Assembly: GCA_905204225.1 (NCBI GenBank)
Contig: CAJKZK010000019.1
Location: 1 to 19,715, forward strand
Length of the DNA stretch: 19,715 bases
From: an uncultured Bacillota bacterium
GTDB taxonomy: Bacteria > Bacillota_I > Bacilli_A > RFN20 > CAG-449
Reading direction: 5' to 3'
Shown here: one piece after another, positions 6,950 through 14,767 of the stretch
Layout of the letters: each line of letters opens with the position of its first letter
Numbering within the stretch: the stretch's first letter is position 1
Notes under the pieces: model-generated
Told to the model about the DNA's origin: nothing
What the model saw: the letters and a program-made list of their open reading frames with translations, nothing else
Database searches by the model: none
Position numbers and translations under genes: made by a program

Positions 6950-9325
6950 ATGAAAAATAAAGAAAAGAAAACACCAAAATTAAACGCTAATGAATATATT
7001 TTATCTTCTGATGCTGAAGCAATACTTTATGGGTTAATATTAGTTTTAATTTCACTCATAGGTTTTTTAAATTATGGAATTATTGGCGAAGCATTAACAT
7101 ATATTTTTGCTTATTTATTTGGTATATTTTATATATTTATATATTTATTATTATTATTTTTTGGTATCTATTTAATGGTGAAAAAAACATTTTATAGATT
7201 GCATATTGATTTAAAAATTTTAGGAGCAATTTTACTTGTTTTTGGTTTTTGCATTGCAGCTTCTATGGAAAACAATATTTCTATAAATAATTTTTTTACA
7301 TCTTATCAAAATCAAGTTAATAATACTCAAAATCGTATTTTTTCAATGAGTTCAACTGATGCGATATATGCTAATCTTGGTGGAGGGATTATAGGCTATT
7401 TATTTGTTGGATTATTAAATAGTTCAATTACAGAAACTGGAACATGTATTGTGGTTGCTTCATTTGTGTCTTTAGGCCTTATTTTATTATTTAAAGATTT
7501 AATAATAAGATTTTTTAAATTTATCATTAATTATCATAAAAAACGTAAAGAATTAAGAAAAGAAAATAATTTAAAACTTCAAGAACAAGAAAAACAAGCT
7601 AAACAAGAAGAAAATGATAAACTTATAGAAGAAAATAAAATTTTATCGACAGAAGACAAAATTGATAATCGCTTGACTATTGATGAATATTCTGCTCCTA
7701 AAAGAGAAAAAGCATCTACTATAATAAAAAATTTAAGCGATGATGAAAATAATGATGATCATAATTTGTTATTTGATGATGACAAAATTACACCTATTTC
7801 TAGAACAAATAAACCTTTGGAAAGTGAATATAAACCTTGTAAAAGTGAATTTGATGAAAATAATTATTCATTACCTCCAATAAGTTTATTAAAAGATCGT
7901 TTTAACGCTGATGAATCAAGTAGAAAAATTGCATTAGCAAATGAAAGATTAGAAAAAATCAATTCTTGTTTTAAAGATTTAGGAATTGGTGCTAGTGCAA
8001 TTTCTTATACAATCGGACCATCTGTTACTAGATTTGATATCAAAATGAATCCAAATGTTAAAACAAATGTCTTATGTAGTATCGAAAATGATTTAGCGGT
8101 TCGACTTGGTGGTAATAAAACAGTTAGATTAGAAACAATTGTTGAAGGTAAAGATACATCTGGAATTGAAATAGGAAATGAAATAAGTGATGTTGTTTCT
8201 TTTAAAGAATGTATGAGAGAAGTAAATAAAAATACAAAAGACAGATTGTTATTCCCTCTTGGAAAAAATATTTCTGGAGATATTATTTCTTGCCGATTAG
8301 ATGAAATGCCTCATTTATTAGTATGTGGTACTACAGGTTCAGGTAAATCAGTATTTGTTCATAATATTATTGTTTCTTTATTAATGAGAAATCGACCTGA
8401 TCAATTAAAATTAATGTTAATTGATCCAAAAAGAGTTGAGTTTACTAAATATCAAAATATACCTCATTTATTATGTCCTATTATTAATTCTCCTGATAAA
8501 GCAAAAATTGGATTAATGAAATTAACTGAAGAAATGGAAAGAAGATATGAATTATTTGCTTCTAAAGGTAGAGGAGCATCTAATTATAAAGAATATATGG
8601 AAATTTGTGATGAAATGGGATATGAAAAAATTCCATATATTGTCTTGATTTGTGATGAATTTGCTGATTTTATTGAAGGCGATAGAGAAAATGCAAAATT
8701 AATTCAAAGAATTGCTCAAATGGCTAGAGCTTGTGGTATTTATATGGTTATTGCAACTCAAAGACCATCAGTAAAAGTTATAACTGGTGATATAAAAGCT
8801 AATATTCCTTCTAGAATAGCATTAAGCGTTTCTACTCAAATAGATTCTAGAACTATAATCGATGAACCTGGAGCAGAAAATTTAATGGGAAAAGGTGATT
8901 TACTTGCTAAAGTTCCAAATCATAAATCAATTATAAGAGTTCAAAGTGCATATATTGATAATCGTGAAATATATGAAGTTTGTGAATATTGTAGAAGTCA
9001 AGCTCCAGTAAAATATGATCCTAATTTTGAAGATTTAACTCCTAAAGTTGTAACTCCTTATGAAATGGCTAATTCTGGGCTAGGAGATCCATCAACGATG
9101 TATAAAGATTTCCATACTGATGAAAAATATGAAGAAATAAAAAAATTTGTAATTGCCACTGGTAAATGTTCAACTACAAAATTACAAAATACATTTGGAA
9201 TAGGTTTTTCTAGAGCTGATGGTATTTTAGATACTTTAGAAAAAGATGGAATAATAAAAAGAGAGGGCAATAAGAGGGTCCTTTCTAGCGAATATCAGCA
9301 ATTATTAGACGATGAGGATGAATAA
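6950..9325 (+). CDS. FtsK/SpoIIIE-family DNA translocase
   Basis: This membrane-anchored hexameric ATPase pumps chromosomal DNA through the closing septum. The 791-aa length is close to SpoIIIE. Domains in order are an N-terminal membrane region with four to five hydrophobic segments (about 24-182), a charged Lys/Glu/Asp-rich linker (about 190-300), the alpha/beta motor, and a C-terminal gamma winged helix (about 725-785, ending GIIKREGNKRVL) that reads orienting DNA sequences. Walker A is GTTGSGKS (460-467) and Walker B ends in D569-E570 (VLICDEFADF). The TQRPSVKVITGDIKANIPSRIA stretch typical of the family is present. No Shine-Dalgarno precedes the ATG. The pullulanase gene follows after 2 nt. 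FtsK and SpoIIIE cannot be told apart from sequence alone. Confidence 0.95.
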   Translation: MKNKEKKTPKLNANEYILSSDAEAILYGLILVLISLIGFLNYGIIGEALTYIFAYLFGIFYIFIYLLLLFFGIYLMVKKTFYRLHIDLKILGAILLVFGFCIAASMENNISINNFFTSYQNQVNNTQNRIFSMSSTDAIYANLGGGIIGYLFVGLLNSSITETGTCIVVASFVSLGLILLFKDLIIRFFKFIINYHKKRKELRKENNLKLQEQEKQAKQEENDKLIEENKILSTEDKIDNRLTIDEYSAPKREKASTIIKNLSDDENNDDHNLLFDDDKITPISRTNKPLESEYKPCKSEFDENNYSLPPISLLKDRFNADESSRKIALANERLEKINSCFKDLGIGASAISYTIGPSVTRFDIKMNPNVKTNVLCSIENDLAVRLGGNKTVRLETIVEGKDTSGIEIGNEISDVVSFKECMREVNKNTKDRLLFPLGKNISGDIISCRLDEMPHLLVCGTTGSGKSVFVHNIIVSLLMRNRPDQLKLMLIDPKRVEFTKYQNIPHLLCPIINSPDKAKIGLMKLTEEMERRYELFASKGRGASNYKEYMEICDEMGYEKIPYIVLICDEFADFIEGDRENAKLIQRIAQMARACGIYMVIATQRPSVKVITGDIKANIPSRIALSVSTQIDSRTIIDEPGAENLMGKGDLLAKVPNHKSIIRVQSAYIDNREIYEVCEYCRSQAPVKYDPNFEDLTPKVVTPYEMANSGLGDPSTMYKDFHTDEKYEEIKKFVIATGKCSTTKLQNTFGIGFSRADGILDTLEKDGIIKREGNKRVLSSEYQQLLDDEDE

Positions 9326-9327
9326 CG

Positions 9328-11466
9328 ATGAATTTTGATGAAATATTTAATGCTACACTTAATTTAGATCATACAATTGATGTGCATGTCCATAAAAAAT
9401 ATACAAATTGTTTGACTAAACATTTTTATTTATATTGTGACAATGTAAGAATTTGTGAACTTTTTATTAAAGATAAAAGAGAAACTGGTCATCATTTTCA
9501 TTATGTTTTAAGTGATGTTCCTGCTTTAACAATAGGATCTGAATATAGAATATATGATGATAGATATTTATTTTGCTATTTAGATATGAATGTTTTATTG
9601 CAAGATGAAAAAATATGTTCCTTATATCATACTGATGAGGTCATGGGCGCACATTATCATAAATTTTATACAACATTTCGTTTTTTTTCTCCATTAGCTA
9701 AAGATGGATATGTTGTTTATTGTTTAAATGGTAAAGAAAATATTTTAGCTTTAGAAAAAGATAGCGATACTGGAATTTTTTATGGTCGAGTTAATGAAGA
9801 TCTTGCTGGTTCAACATATTATTTTTTAGTAAGAATTAATGGGAAACTTATTTCTAGTAATGATCCTTACGCTAAATGTTTAACTGACCAATCTATTAAA
9901 GGAGTTGTTGTTGATCCTAATGCTGTAAAAATTGATTTAAATGAAAATTATTTACCTCCATTAGAAAATCCCACAGATTCTATTATATATGAAATGTCAG
10001 TTAGAGATATGACGTCATTTAAGCATACTTCAATTCGCCATAAAGGTAAATTTTTAGGATTAACTGAATTATCTTGTAAAAGTAAAAATAATAATCCAAT
10101 TGGACTTGATTATATTAGGTATTTAGGTGTTACCCATGTTCAACTATTGCCAATTTTTGATTTTTGCACTTTATGTGATGATAATCCTTTAGAATCATAT
10201 AATTGGGGTTATGATCCTTTATTTTATAATTCTCCAGAAGGAAGTTATTGTTCTAATCCTCATGATCCTTATAGCAAAATAATTGAATTAAAAATGATGA
10301 TTGCTGCCTTTCATAAAGCAGGTATAAGAGTTGTAATGGATGTTGTTTATAACCATGTATTTAATATGGAAAGTTCTTGCTTTGAAAGATTATGCCCTCG
10401 ATATTACTTTAGATACCGTAACGATGGAACTATTTCTAATGGGTCATTTTGTGGTAATGAATTTAATACTACTCATCCAATGGCTAGAAAATTTATTATA
10501 GAAAGTTGCTTATATTGGGTAAAAGAATTTGGTATTGATGGTTTTAGATTTGATTTAATGGGACTTATTGATATTGATACAATTAACGAGATCAAAGAAA
10601 AATGTCATTTATTAAAATCTGATTTTATCATTTATGGTGAAGGCTGGGATATGCCTTCTACATTACCTGGTGATAAAAAAACAAAAATGTATAATGCTAA
10701 TAAAGTTAATGGTGTGGGATTTTTTAATGATCGTTTTAGAGATATTGTTAAAGGTAAATCTTCGGATATGGAATTAGCGGTTAAAGGATATTTATTAGGT
10801 GATTTTAACTATATTGATGGATTTAAACATGTCTTTTTAGGCTCTTGTATTCCTCTAGCTTTTCCTCCTTTATTTAATAATCCTGATCAATCAATTAATT
10901 ATGTTGAATGTCATGATAACGCTACATTATATGATAAAATTAAAATTTCAAATGATTTTGAAAATGAAGATAATTGGTTAAAAAGAATTAACTTAATTAA
11001 TTCTGCAACTATTTTAAGTTATGGGATTCCTTTTATTCACGCTGGTCAAGAAATTGGTTTATCAAAAAAAGGAGTTCATAATTCATATAATGCTGGTGAT
11101 AATATTAACCATTTTGATTATGATAAAATGGATGAAAGATGGAAAATGGTTGAATATTTTAAAGATTTAGTAAAAATAAAAAAATTAATGCCTGTATTTA
11201 GAATAAAAGATAAAGAAATAATATCAAAAATTGTTTCTTTTAAAAATTTAAATGAGGGTGGATTATTAATAATTTATAATGGCCAAGAAACTTTACCATA
11301 TAAATCTGTTAGTATAATTATTAATCCAAGTAATAAACCATTTAATTATGAATTTGATAATTATTATACATTAATTTTTAATGAAAATGGTTATTTAAAT
11401 GAAGGAATACACGTTAAAATGATACAAGTAAGTCCATTATCATTTAATATTTTAATAGAAGATTAA
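9328..11466 (+). CDS. pulA: Type I pullulanase / alpha-glucan debranching enzyme (GH13)
   Basis: This enzyme hydrolyses alpha-1,6 branches in pullulan, glycogen or limit dextrins. There is no signal peptide, so it should act on glucans inside the cell. The 712-aa protein has an N-terminal beta domain (about 1-100), a CBM48-like module (about 108-200, ending DPYAKC), and the GH13 barrel. The type I pullulanase hallmark YNWGYDP is at 291-297 and DVVYNHV is at 338-344. The catalytic triad is intact: nucleophile D409 (GFRFDLM), acid/base E438 (YGEGWD) and D530 (ECHDN). A beta-sandwich C-terminal domain follows. GAGGAT (9314-9319), at the end of the upstream gene, is the ribosome site and indicates co-transcription. 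The family is secure, but the exact substrate is inferred. Confidence 0.93.
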   Translation: MNFDEIFNATLNLDHTIDVHVHKKYTNCLTKHFYLYCDNVRICELFIKDKRETGHHFHYVLSDVPALTIGSEYRIYDDRYLFCYLDMNVLLQDEKICSLYHTDEVMGAHYHKFYTTFRFFSPLAKDGYVVYCLNGKENILALEKDSDTGIFYGRVNEDLAGSTYYFLVRINGKLISSNDPYAKCLTDQSIKGVVVDPNAVKIDLNENYLPPLENPTDSIIYEMSVRDMTSFKHTSIRHKGKFLGLTELSCKSKNNNPIGLDYIRYLGVTHVQLLPIFDFCTLCDDNPLESYNWGYDPLFYNSPEGSYCSNPHDPYSKIIELKMMIAAFHKAGIRVVMDVVYNHVFNMESSCFERLCPRYYFRYRNDGTISNGSFCGNEFNTTHPMARKFIIESCLYWVKEFGIDGFRFDLMGLIDIDTINEIKEKCHLLKSDFIIYGEGWDMPSTLPGDKKTKMYNANKVNGVGFFNDRFRDIVKGKSSDMELAVKGYLLGDFNYIDGFKHVFLGSCIPLAFPPLFNNPDQSINYVECHDNATLYDKIKISNDFENEDNWLKRINLINSATILSYGIPFIHAGQEIGLSKKGVHNSYNAGDNINHFDYDKMDERWKMVEYFKDLVKIKKLMPVFRIKDKEIISKIVSFKNLNEGGLLIIYNGQETLPYKSVSIIINPSNKPFNYEFDNYYTLIFNENGYLNEGIHVKMIQVSPLSFNILIED

Positions 11467-11487
11467 TGAGATATTTATGCAACGCGT

Positions 11488-11515
11488 TTGGGATTCAATA
11501 ATTCTTAGTTATATT
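11488..11515 (+). promoter_or_regulatory. Possible promoter of the OB-fold/plsC pair
   Basis: TTGGGA (11488-11493, 4 of 6) and TATATT (11510-11515, 5 of 6) are 16 bp apart. A perfect TATAAT also occurs at 11520-11525, but it is too close to the Shine-Dalgarno to be comfortable. The GC-rich palindrome AACGCGTT (11481-11488) touches the -35 box and stands out in this AT-rich gap. No terminator is seen after the pullulanase gene, so readthrough from upstream is also possible. Confidence 0.4.
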
Positions 11516-11539
11516 AAAATATAATTAGGAGGTTTATGT

Positions 11540-11830
11540 ATGATAAATCATGTTTCTTTAAACGCTATATTATGTGAAGTTGATGATAATTCAATTTTTA
11601 GAAATGTTAAAGTTATTCGTTCTTATAAAGATAGAAATGGAATTTATTTAGAAGATATTTTTCCATGTGTTATGTGGACAAAAACAAATAAAAATGTTCT
11701 TTTTAATTTTAAAAGTGGAACATTAGTTTCAATAGATGGTAGAATAGAAAATGTAGATGATAAATTGTGTATTGTGGTAGAACAAATTACATATTTATCA
11801 AATGGTGATTTTAATTTTAGAGGTTCATAA
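11540..11830 (+). CDS. Short SSB-like OB-fold protein
   Basis: This 96-aa protein follows the beta-strand pattern of single-stranded-DNA-binding proteins: an opening INHVSLNAILCEV strand, a middle YLEDIFPCVMWTK strand, then the GTLVSIDGRIE turn-strand and a closing VVEQITYL strand. It stops directly after the OB core. The flexible Gly/Gln-rich linker and acidic tip (DDDIPF-like) with which canonical SSB recruits partners are both absent. It is therefore more likely an accessory SSB/PriB-like protein than the main replication SSB. A perfect AGGAGG (11527-11532), 7 nt from the ATG, predicts strong translation. Its stop abuts the plsC start with no gap. The fold assignment is by pattern only. 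Confidence 0.65.
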   Translation: MINHVSLNAILCEVDDNSIFRNVKVIRSYKDRNGIYLEDIFPCVMWTKTNKNVLFNFKSGTLVSIDGRIENVDDKLCIVVEQITYLSNGDFNFRGS

Positions 11831-12592
11831 ATGAATAAATATTTTGGTATTATTATAAAAGAAGGTTCTTATTTAATTTCTCAAGCTCCTTTAATTTATC
11901 ATAATTATATACATAGAAAAAAAATTTCTAGTGAAAAAAGATATAAAGATTTAAGAAAAATAATTATTAAATTTAGTAAAATTATAGGAATGGAAATTAT
12001 TTTGACAGGATTAAAAAAATTTCCTTGTGAACAATCTTTTATGTTAACACCAAATCATCAATCATTCATGGATGCATTAAATATGATTGAAATATTAGAC
12101 CAAAAATCTACATTTGTTGCAAAAAAAGAATCAAAAAAATATCCTTTAATTGGCAAAGCAATTTCTAGTATTGATTGTCAATATCTTGATAGAGAGAATC
12201 TTAGACAAGAAATTGAATTAATGAAAAAAATTAAAATATCTTTAAAAGAGGATAATTTAAAATGGATTATTTTTCCTGAAGGTACTAGAAGTAAAAATGC
12301 TAACCATGATGTAAATGAATTTAAAGCAGGTTCATTTAAAATGGCAATGTCTCAAGGAGTTGATATTTATCCAGTTGCTACTTGGGGTAGTTTTAGAGTT
12401 CTTGATCCTCATATTAATAATTTTAAAAAATATCCAATTTATATTCATGTTTTTGAGCCTTTAAAAAAAGAATTTTATCAAAACATGACAACTCAAGAAT
12501 TGGCTAATTATGTTCAAAATTTAATTTCTAAAAAATTAGTAGAATTAAGAAAAATAGATGAAGAGAACTTGTATAAATATAAAAGTAAATAA
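11831..12592 (+). CDS. plsC: 1-acyl-sn-glycerol-3-phosphate acyltransferase (PlsC family)
   Basis: PlsC adds the second fatty acyl chain to lysophosphatidic acid to make phosphatidic acid at the inner membrane face, the precursor of all phospholipids. The 253-aa protein shows the acyltransferase block I NHQSFMD with catalytic H76 and D81 (HX4D), and block III FPEGTRSK (148-155). The N-terminal 50 residues are basic and moderately hydrophobic, fitting a peripheral or monotopic membrane protein. The start follows AGAGG (11819-11823), inside the upstream gene, and the two genes are directly adjacent. A strong terminator lies downstream. Other PLSC-domain acyltransferases share these motifs, so the acceptor specificity is inferred. 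Confidence 0.88.
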   Translation: MNKYFGIIIKEGSYLISQAPLIYHNYIHRKKISSEKRYKDLRKIIIKFSKIIGMEIILTGLKKFPCEQSFMLTPNHQSFMDALNMIEILDQKSTFVAKKESKKYPLIGKAISSIDCQYLDRENLRQEIELMKKIKISLKEDNLKWIIFPEGTRSKNANHDVNEFKAGSFKMAMSQGVDIYPVATWGSFRVLDPHINNFKKYPIYIHVFEPLKKEFYQNMTTQELANYVQNLISKKLVELRKIDEENLYKYKSK

Positions 12593-12601
12593 TTACCATT
12601 G

Positions 12602-12639
12602 TTTTTCTAATATATAAATTATATTAGAAAAATTTTTTT
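12602..12639 (+). terminator. Rho-independent terminator after plsC
   Basis: A perfect 13-bp A/T-rich stem, TTTTTCTAATATA (12602-12614) with TATATTAGAAAAA (12620-12632), has a 5-nt TAAAT loop and is followed by seven T (12633-12639). It isolates the jet genes from the upstream operon. Confidence 0.88.
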
Positions 12640-12668
12640 AAAAAAAGATGTATTTATATATATAAATT

Positions 12669-12677
12669 TGTTATTAT
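12669..12677 (+). promoter_or_regulatory. Possible extended -10 promoter of the jetABC operon
   Basis: TGTTATTAT gives an extended -10 (TGn plus TATTAT, 5 of 6) with a predicted start of transcription near 12684, just before the jetA ribosome site. No convincing -35 is seen 17 bp upstream, as is common for extended -10 promoters. The perfect but purely A/T palindrome at 12652-12667 lies in the -35 region and could be an operator or only low complexity. The preceding terminator means the operon needs a promoter here. Confidence 0.4.
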
Positions 12678-12697
12678 TTTAAGTGTAGGTGATGTTC

Positions 12698-14134
12698 ATG
12701 AATTTATTTGAAAAACTTCCTGATAATTTCTTCTCGATTTTATCTAGTAAAAATAAAAATATATATGGTGAAGCTTTAATTACTCTTTATGATGCTTTGA
12801 CAATGTATAGATCTAGAATTAGAAAAAATGATTATTTAGATTTATTAAAATCACGTTCTGGTGATGATGTTTGTAAATTAACTTTTGATGATGAAGACGA
12901 ACTTAGTTTTGAAAATATTGAACCATCTTTAGCTAATAAAGCAAATTTTATTTTGAAAAGATTAATTGAAACAGGTTGGGTTTATATTGATTATGATGCA
13001 AAAAATAATGTTGAATATTTATTACTTCCTTCATATTCAATTAATATGCTTAAACTAATTTATCAATTTGCTGATGATTCTTCTACTCATTACGTTTCTT
13101 ATGTTCATACAACATATTCTGATTTGAAAATGGAAGATGATTTACAAGATGATTCAATGTATAGAGCGTTAGAAAATGCTTATAATAATACTTTATCTTT
13201 AGAAATTGAAGTAACTAAATTAGATCATTCTATTAAAGTTTTTAAAAGACAACTTAATGATATGTTTGAACCAAATGAGGTATTAAAACAACATTTTGAT
13301 ATATGTAGAGAAGATGTAGTTGATCCAATTTATCACCCTCTTAAAACTCATGATTCAATCACTTTATATCATGGACCTATTTCTAATATTCTAAAAAAAT
13401 GGTTAAGTAATGATGCTGTTAGAGAAAAAATTGTTGAACAATGTTTAAGAGAAAATCATTCAATAAAAAACCATCAAGATGCTGAACAAGATGTAGTTAG
13501 AAAAATTAATAGAATACAAGATATTTATTATCGTTTATCTAATGATATTAATGAAATTGATAAATCACAAGCTGAATATGTAAAAGCTTCTGCAGAAAAA
13601 GTTATCTTTTTAAATAATCATGATAAAACAATTAAAGGTAAACTTGAAAAGATTATTTCCGTATTAGCTAGAAATATTGCTGATCCAAATAATAAAGATT
13701 GTCCTAATATTATGAAAAATGTTGTTCAATCTATTAAATTATATCAACAAGGTTATATTGATTCTGATTCAATTACAAAACCATATAAACGACAAGCTAG
13801 AATATTTTCTGAACCTATACCAATTGATGATTTTGGGCATACATTTGATGAAAATACAATAAATGTCTTAATTGGTGAAAATTCTAAATATTCTGATGAA
13901 AATGTTATGGAATTTATGTCTAATAATTTTGGTGATAAGAATCAAATTACTGCTGAAGATGTAAAACTTAGACAAGTTGAAGATTTTATATTTTTAATAC
14001 TTGCTAGTATTAAATCTACATCAAGAGTTTCATTTTATGATTTAAGTAGAGAAGATAAATTAGATATTTCTATTGAAAAAAATAATAAATATATTGTACC
14101 TAATTTTATATATACAAAGAAAAAGGGGGAATAA
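12698..14134 (+). CDS. jetA: Wadjet/MksF-like kleisin subunit JetA (DUF5716 type)
   Basis: JetA is the kleisin that bridges the two SMC heads in Wadjet/MksBEF complexes, with winged-helix ends and a helical middle. This 478-aa protein begins MNLFEKLPDNFFSILSSKNKNIYGEAL, resembling the JetA family of type II Wadjet, and is followed by JetB- and JetC-like genes. The middle (about 140-330) is helical and charged, and the last 60 residues look like a winged helix (FIFLILASIKSTSRVSFYDL). The start was set at ATG 12698 because AGGTGAT (12687-12693) is a good Shine-Dalgarno for it. In-frame GTG 12689 and ATG 12692 fall within that site. jetB follows after 3 nt. The family call rests on sequence pattern plus operon context. 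No catalytic residues are expected. Confidence 0.85.
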   Translation: MNLFEKLPDNFFSILSSKNKNIYGEALITLYDALTMYRSRIRKNDYLDLLKSRSGDDVCKLTFDDEDELSFENIEPSLANKANFILKRLIETGWVYIDYDAKNNVEYLLLPSYSINMLKLIYQFADDSSTHYVSYVHTTYSDLKMEDDLQDDSMYRALENAYNNTLSLEIEVTKLDHSIKVFKRQLNDMFEPNEVLKQHFDICREDVVDPIYHPLKTHDSITLYHGPISNILKKWLSNDAVREKIVEQCLRENHSIKNHQDAEQDVVRKINRIQDIYYRLSNDINEIDKSQAEYVKASAEKVIFLNNHDKTIKGKLEKIISVLARNIADPNNKDCPNIMKNVVQSIKLYQQGYIDSDSITKPYKRQARIFSEPIPIDDFGHTFDENTINVLIGENSKYSDENVMEFMSNNFGDKNQITAEDVKLRQVEDFIFLILASIKSTSRVSFYDLSREDKLDISIEKNNKYIVPNFIYTKKKGE

Positions 14135-14137
14135 AGA

Positions 14138-14755
14138 ATGTTTGATGAGCAATATGAACAATTAAGAAACGCAGAAAAAGAAGAATTTGCACATGTAGTA
14201 AATACATTGATGTTGAAATCATTTATTTTAAGAGATTATTATGATAGAAATGCTAAAATGATGCGCTCAAGTCGAGAATATGCTTTCATTGATAGAAATT
14301 TTGAATTAGTCTCTGATTATTTACATTATTCAGGTTGGATTGTTAGCAAAGATTCTCGTCATGGAGTTATTTCTATTGCTAATGAATATGAAGAAAATAG
14401 AATTAGAATGGATTTAATTACTTCTATAATGGTTTATGGTCTTAGATATGTTTATGAAAATCAAAGACAAGATGATTCTATTTCTCAACAAGTATTTTTT
14501 ACTTCAAGTGAATTAATTCAAACTTTAATGAATATGCAACTTATTAAACAAGATAAAAGACCAAGTTTTGCTTCTTTAGGTTCTTGTTATCGTTTTTTAG
14601 AAGCTCATAATATTATTACTAGAATTTCTGGTGATTTTAAAGAAAGAAATTTACAATTTTATATTAATCCATCAATTTTATTTGTTATTGATAATGAAAT
14701 GATTGCTTCAATTTATGATGAAATTGAACAAGTGCCTGATGATATTGGTGAATAG
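14138..14755 (+). CDS. jetB: Wadjet/MksE-like kite subunit JetB (DUF4194)
   Basis: JetB is the small kite protein that dimerises through winged-helix domains and binds the kleisin JetA. The 205-aa length and sequence fit DUF4194: an N-terminal helical region (HVVNTLMLKSFILRDYY), a first winged helix with the YLHYSGWIVSKDSRHGVISI wing, an IMVYGLRYVYENQRQ helix, and a second winged helix containing SLGSCYRFLEAHNIITRI. GGGGGA (14125-14130) sits 7 nt before the ATG. Its TAG stop overlaps the AGGAGG of jetC, implying coupled translation and fixed stoichiometry. It is intact, and codon use and AT content look like those of its neighbours. Confidence 0.88.
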   Translation: MFDEQYEQLRNAEKEEFAHVVNTLMLKSFILRDYYDRNAKMMRSSREYAFIDRNFELVSDYLHYSGWIVSKDSRHGVISIANEYEENRIRMDLITSIMVYGLRYVYENQRQDDSISQQVFFTSSELIQTLMNMQLIKQDKRPSFASLGSCYRFLEAHNIITRISGDFKERNLQFYINPSILFVIDNEMIASIYDEIEQVPDDIGE

Positions 14756-14767
14756 GAGGTAAAAAAT

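Noticed and set aside
9058..9270. 70-aa open frame on the - strand inside the FtsK gamma domain
   Set aside because: It lies wholly within a conserved domain of a certain gene and has no independent signals.
12652..12667. 16-bp perfect palindrome upstream of jetA
   Set aside because: It is made only of alternating A and T in an AT-rich gap and is expected often by chance; kept only as a note in the promoter entry.
12689..12697. GTG 12689 or ATG 12692 as the jetA start
   Set aside because: Both lie inside the AGGTGAT ribosome site, which is correctly spaced for ATG 12698.
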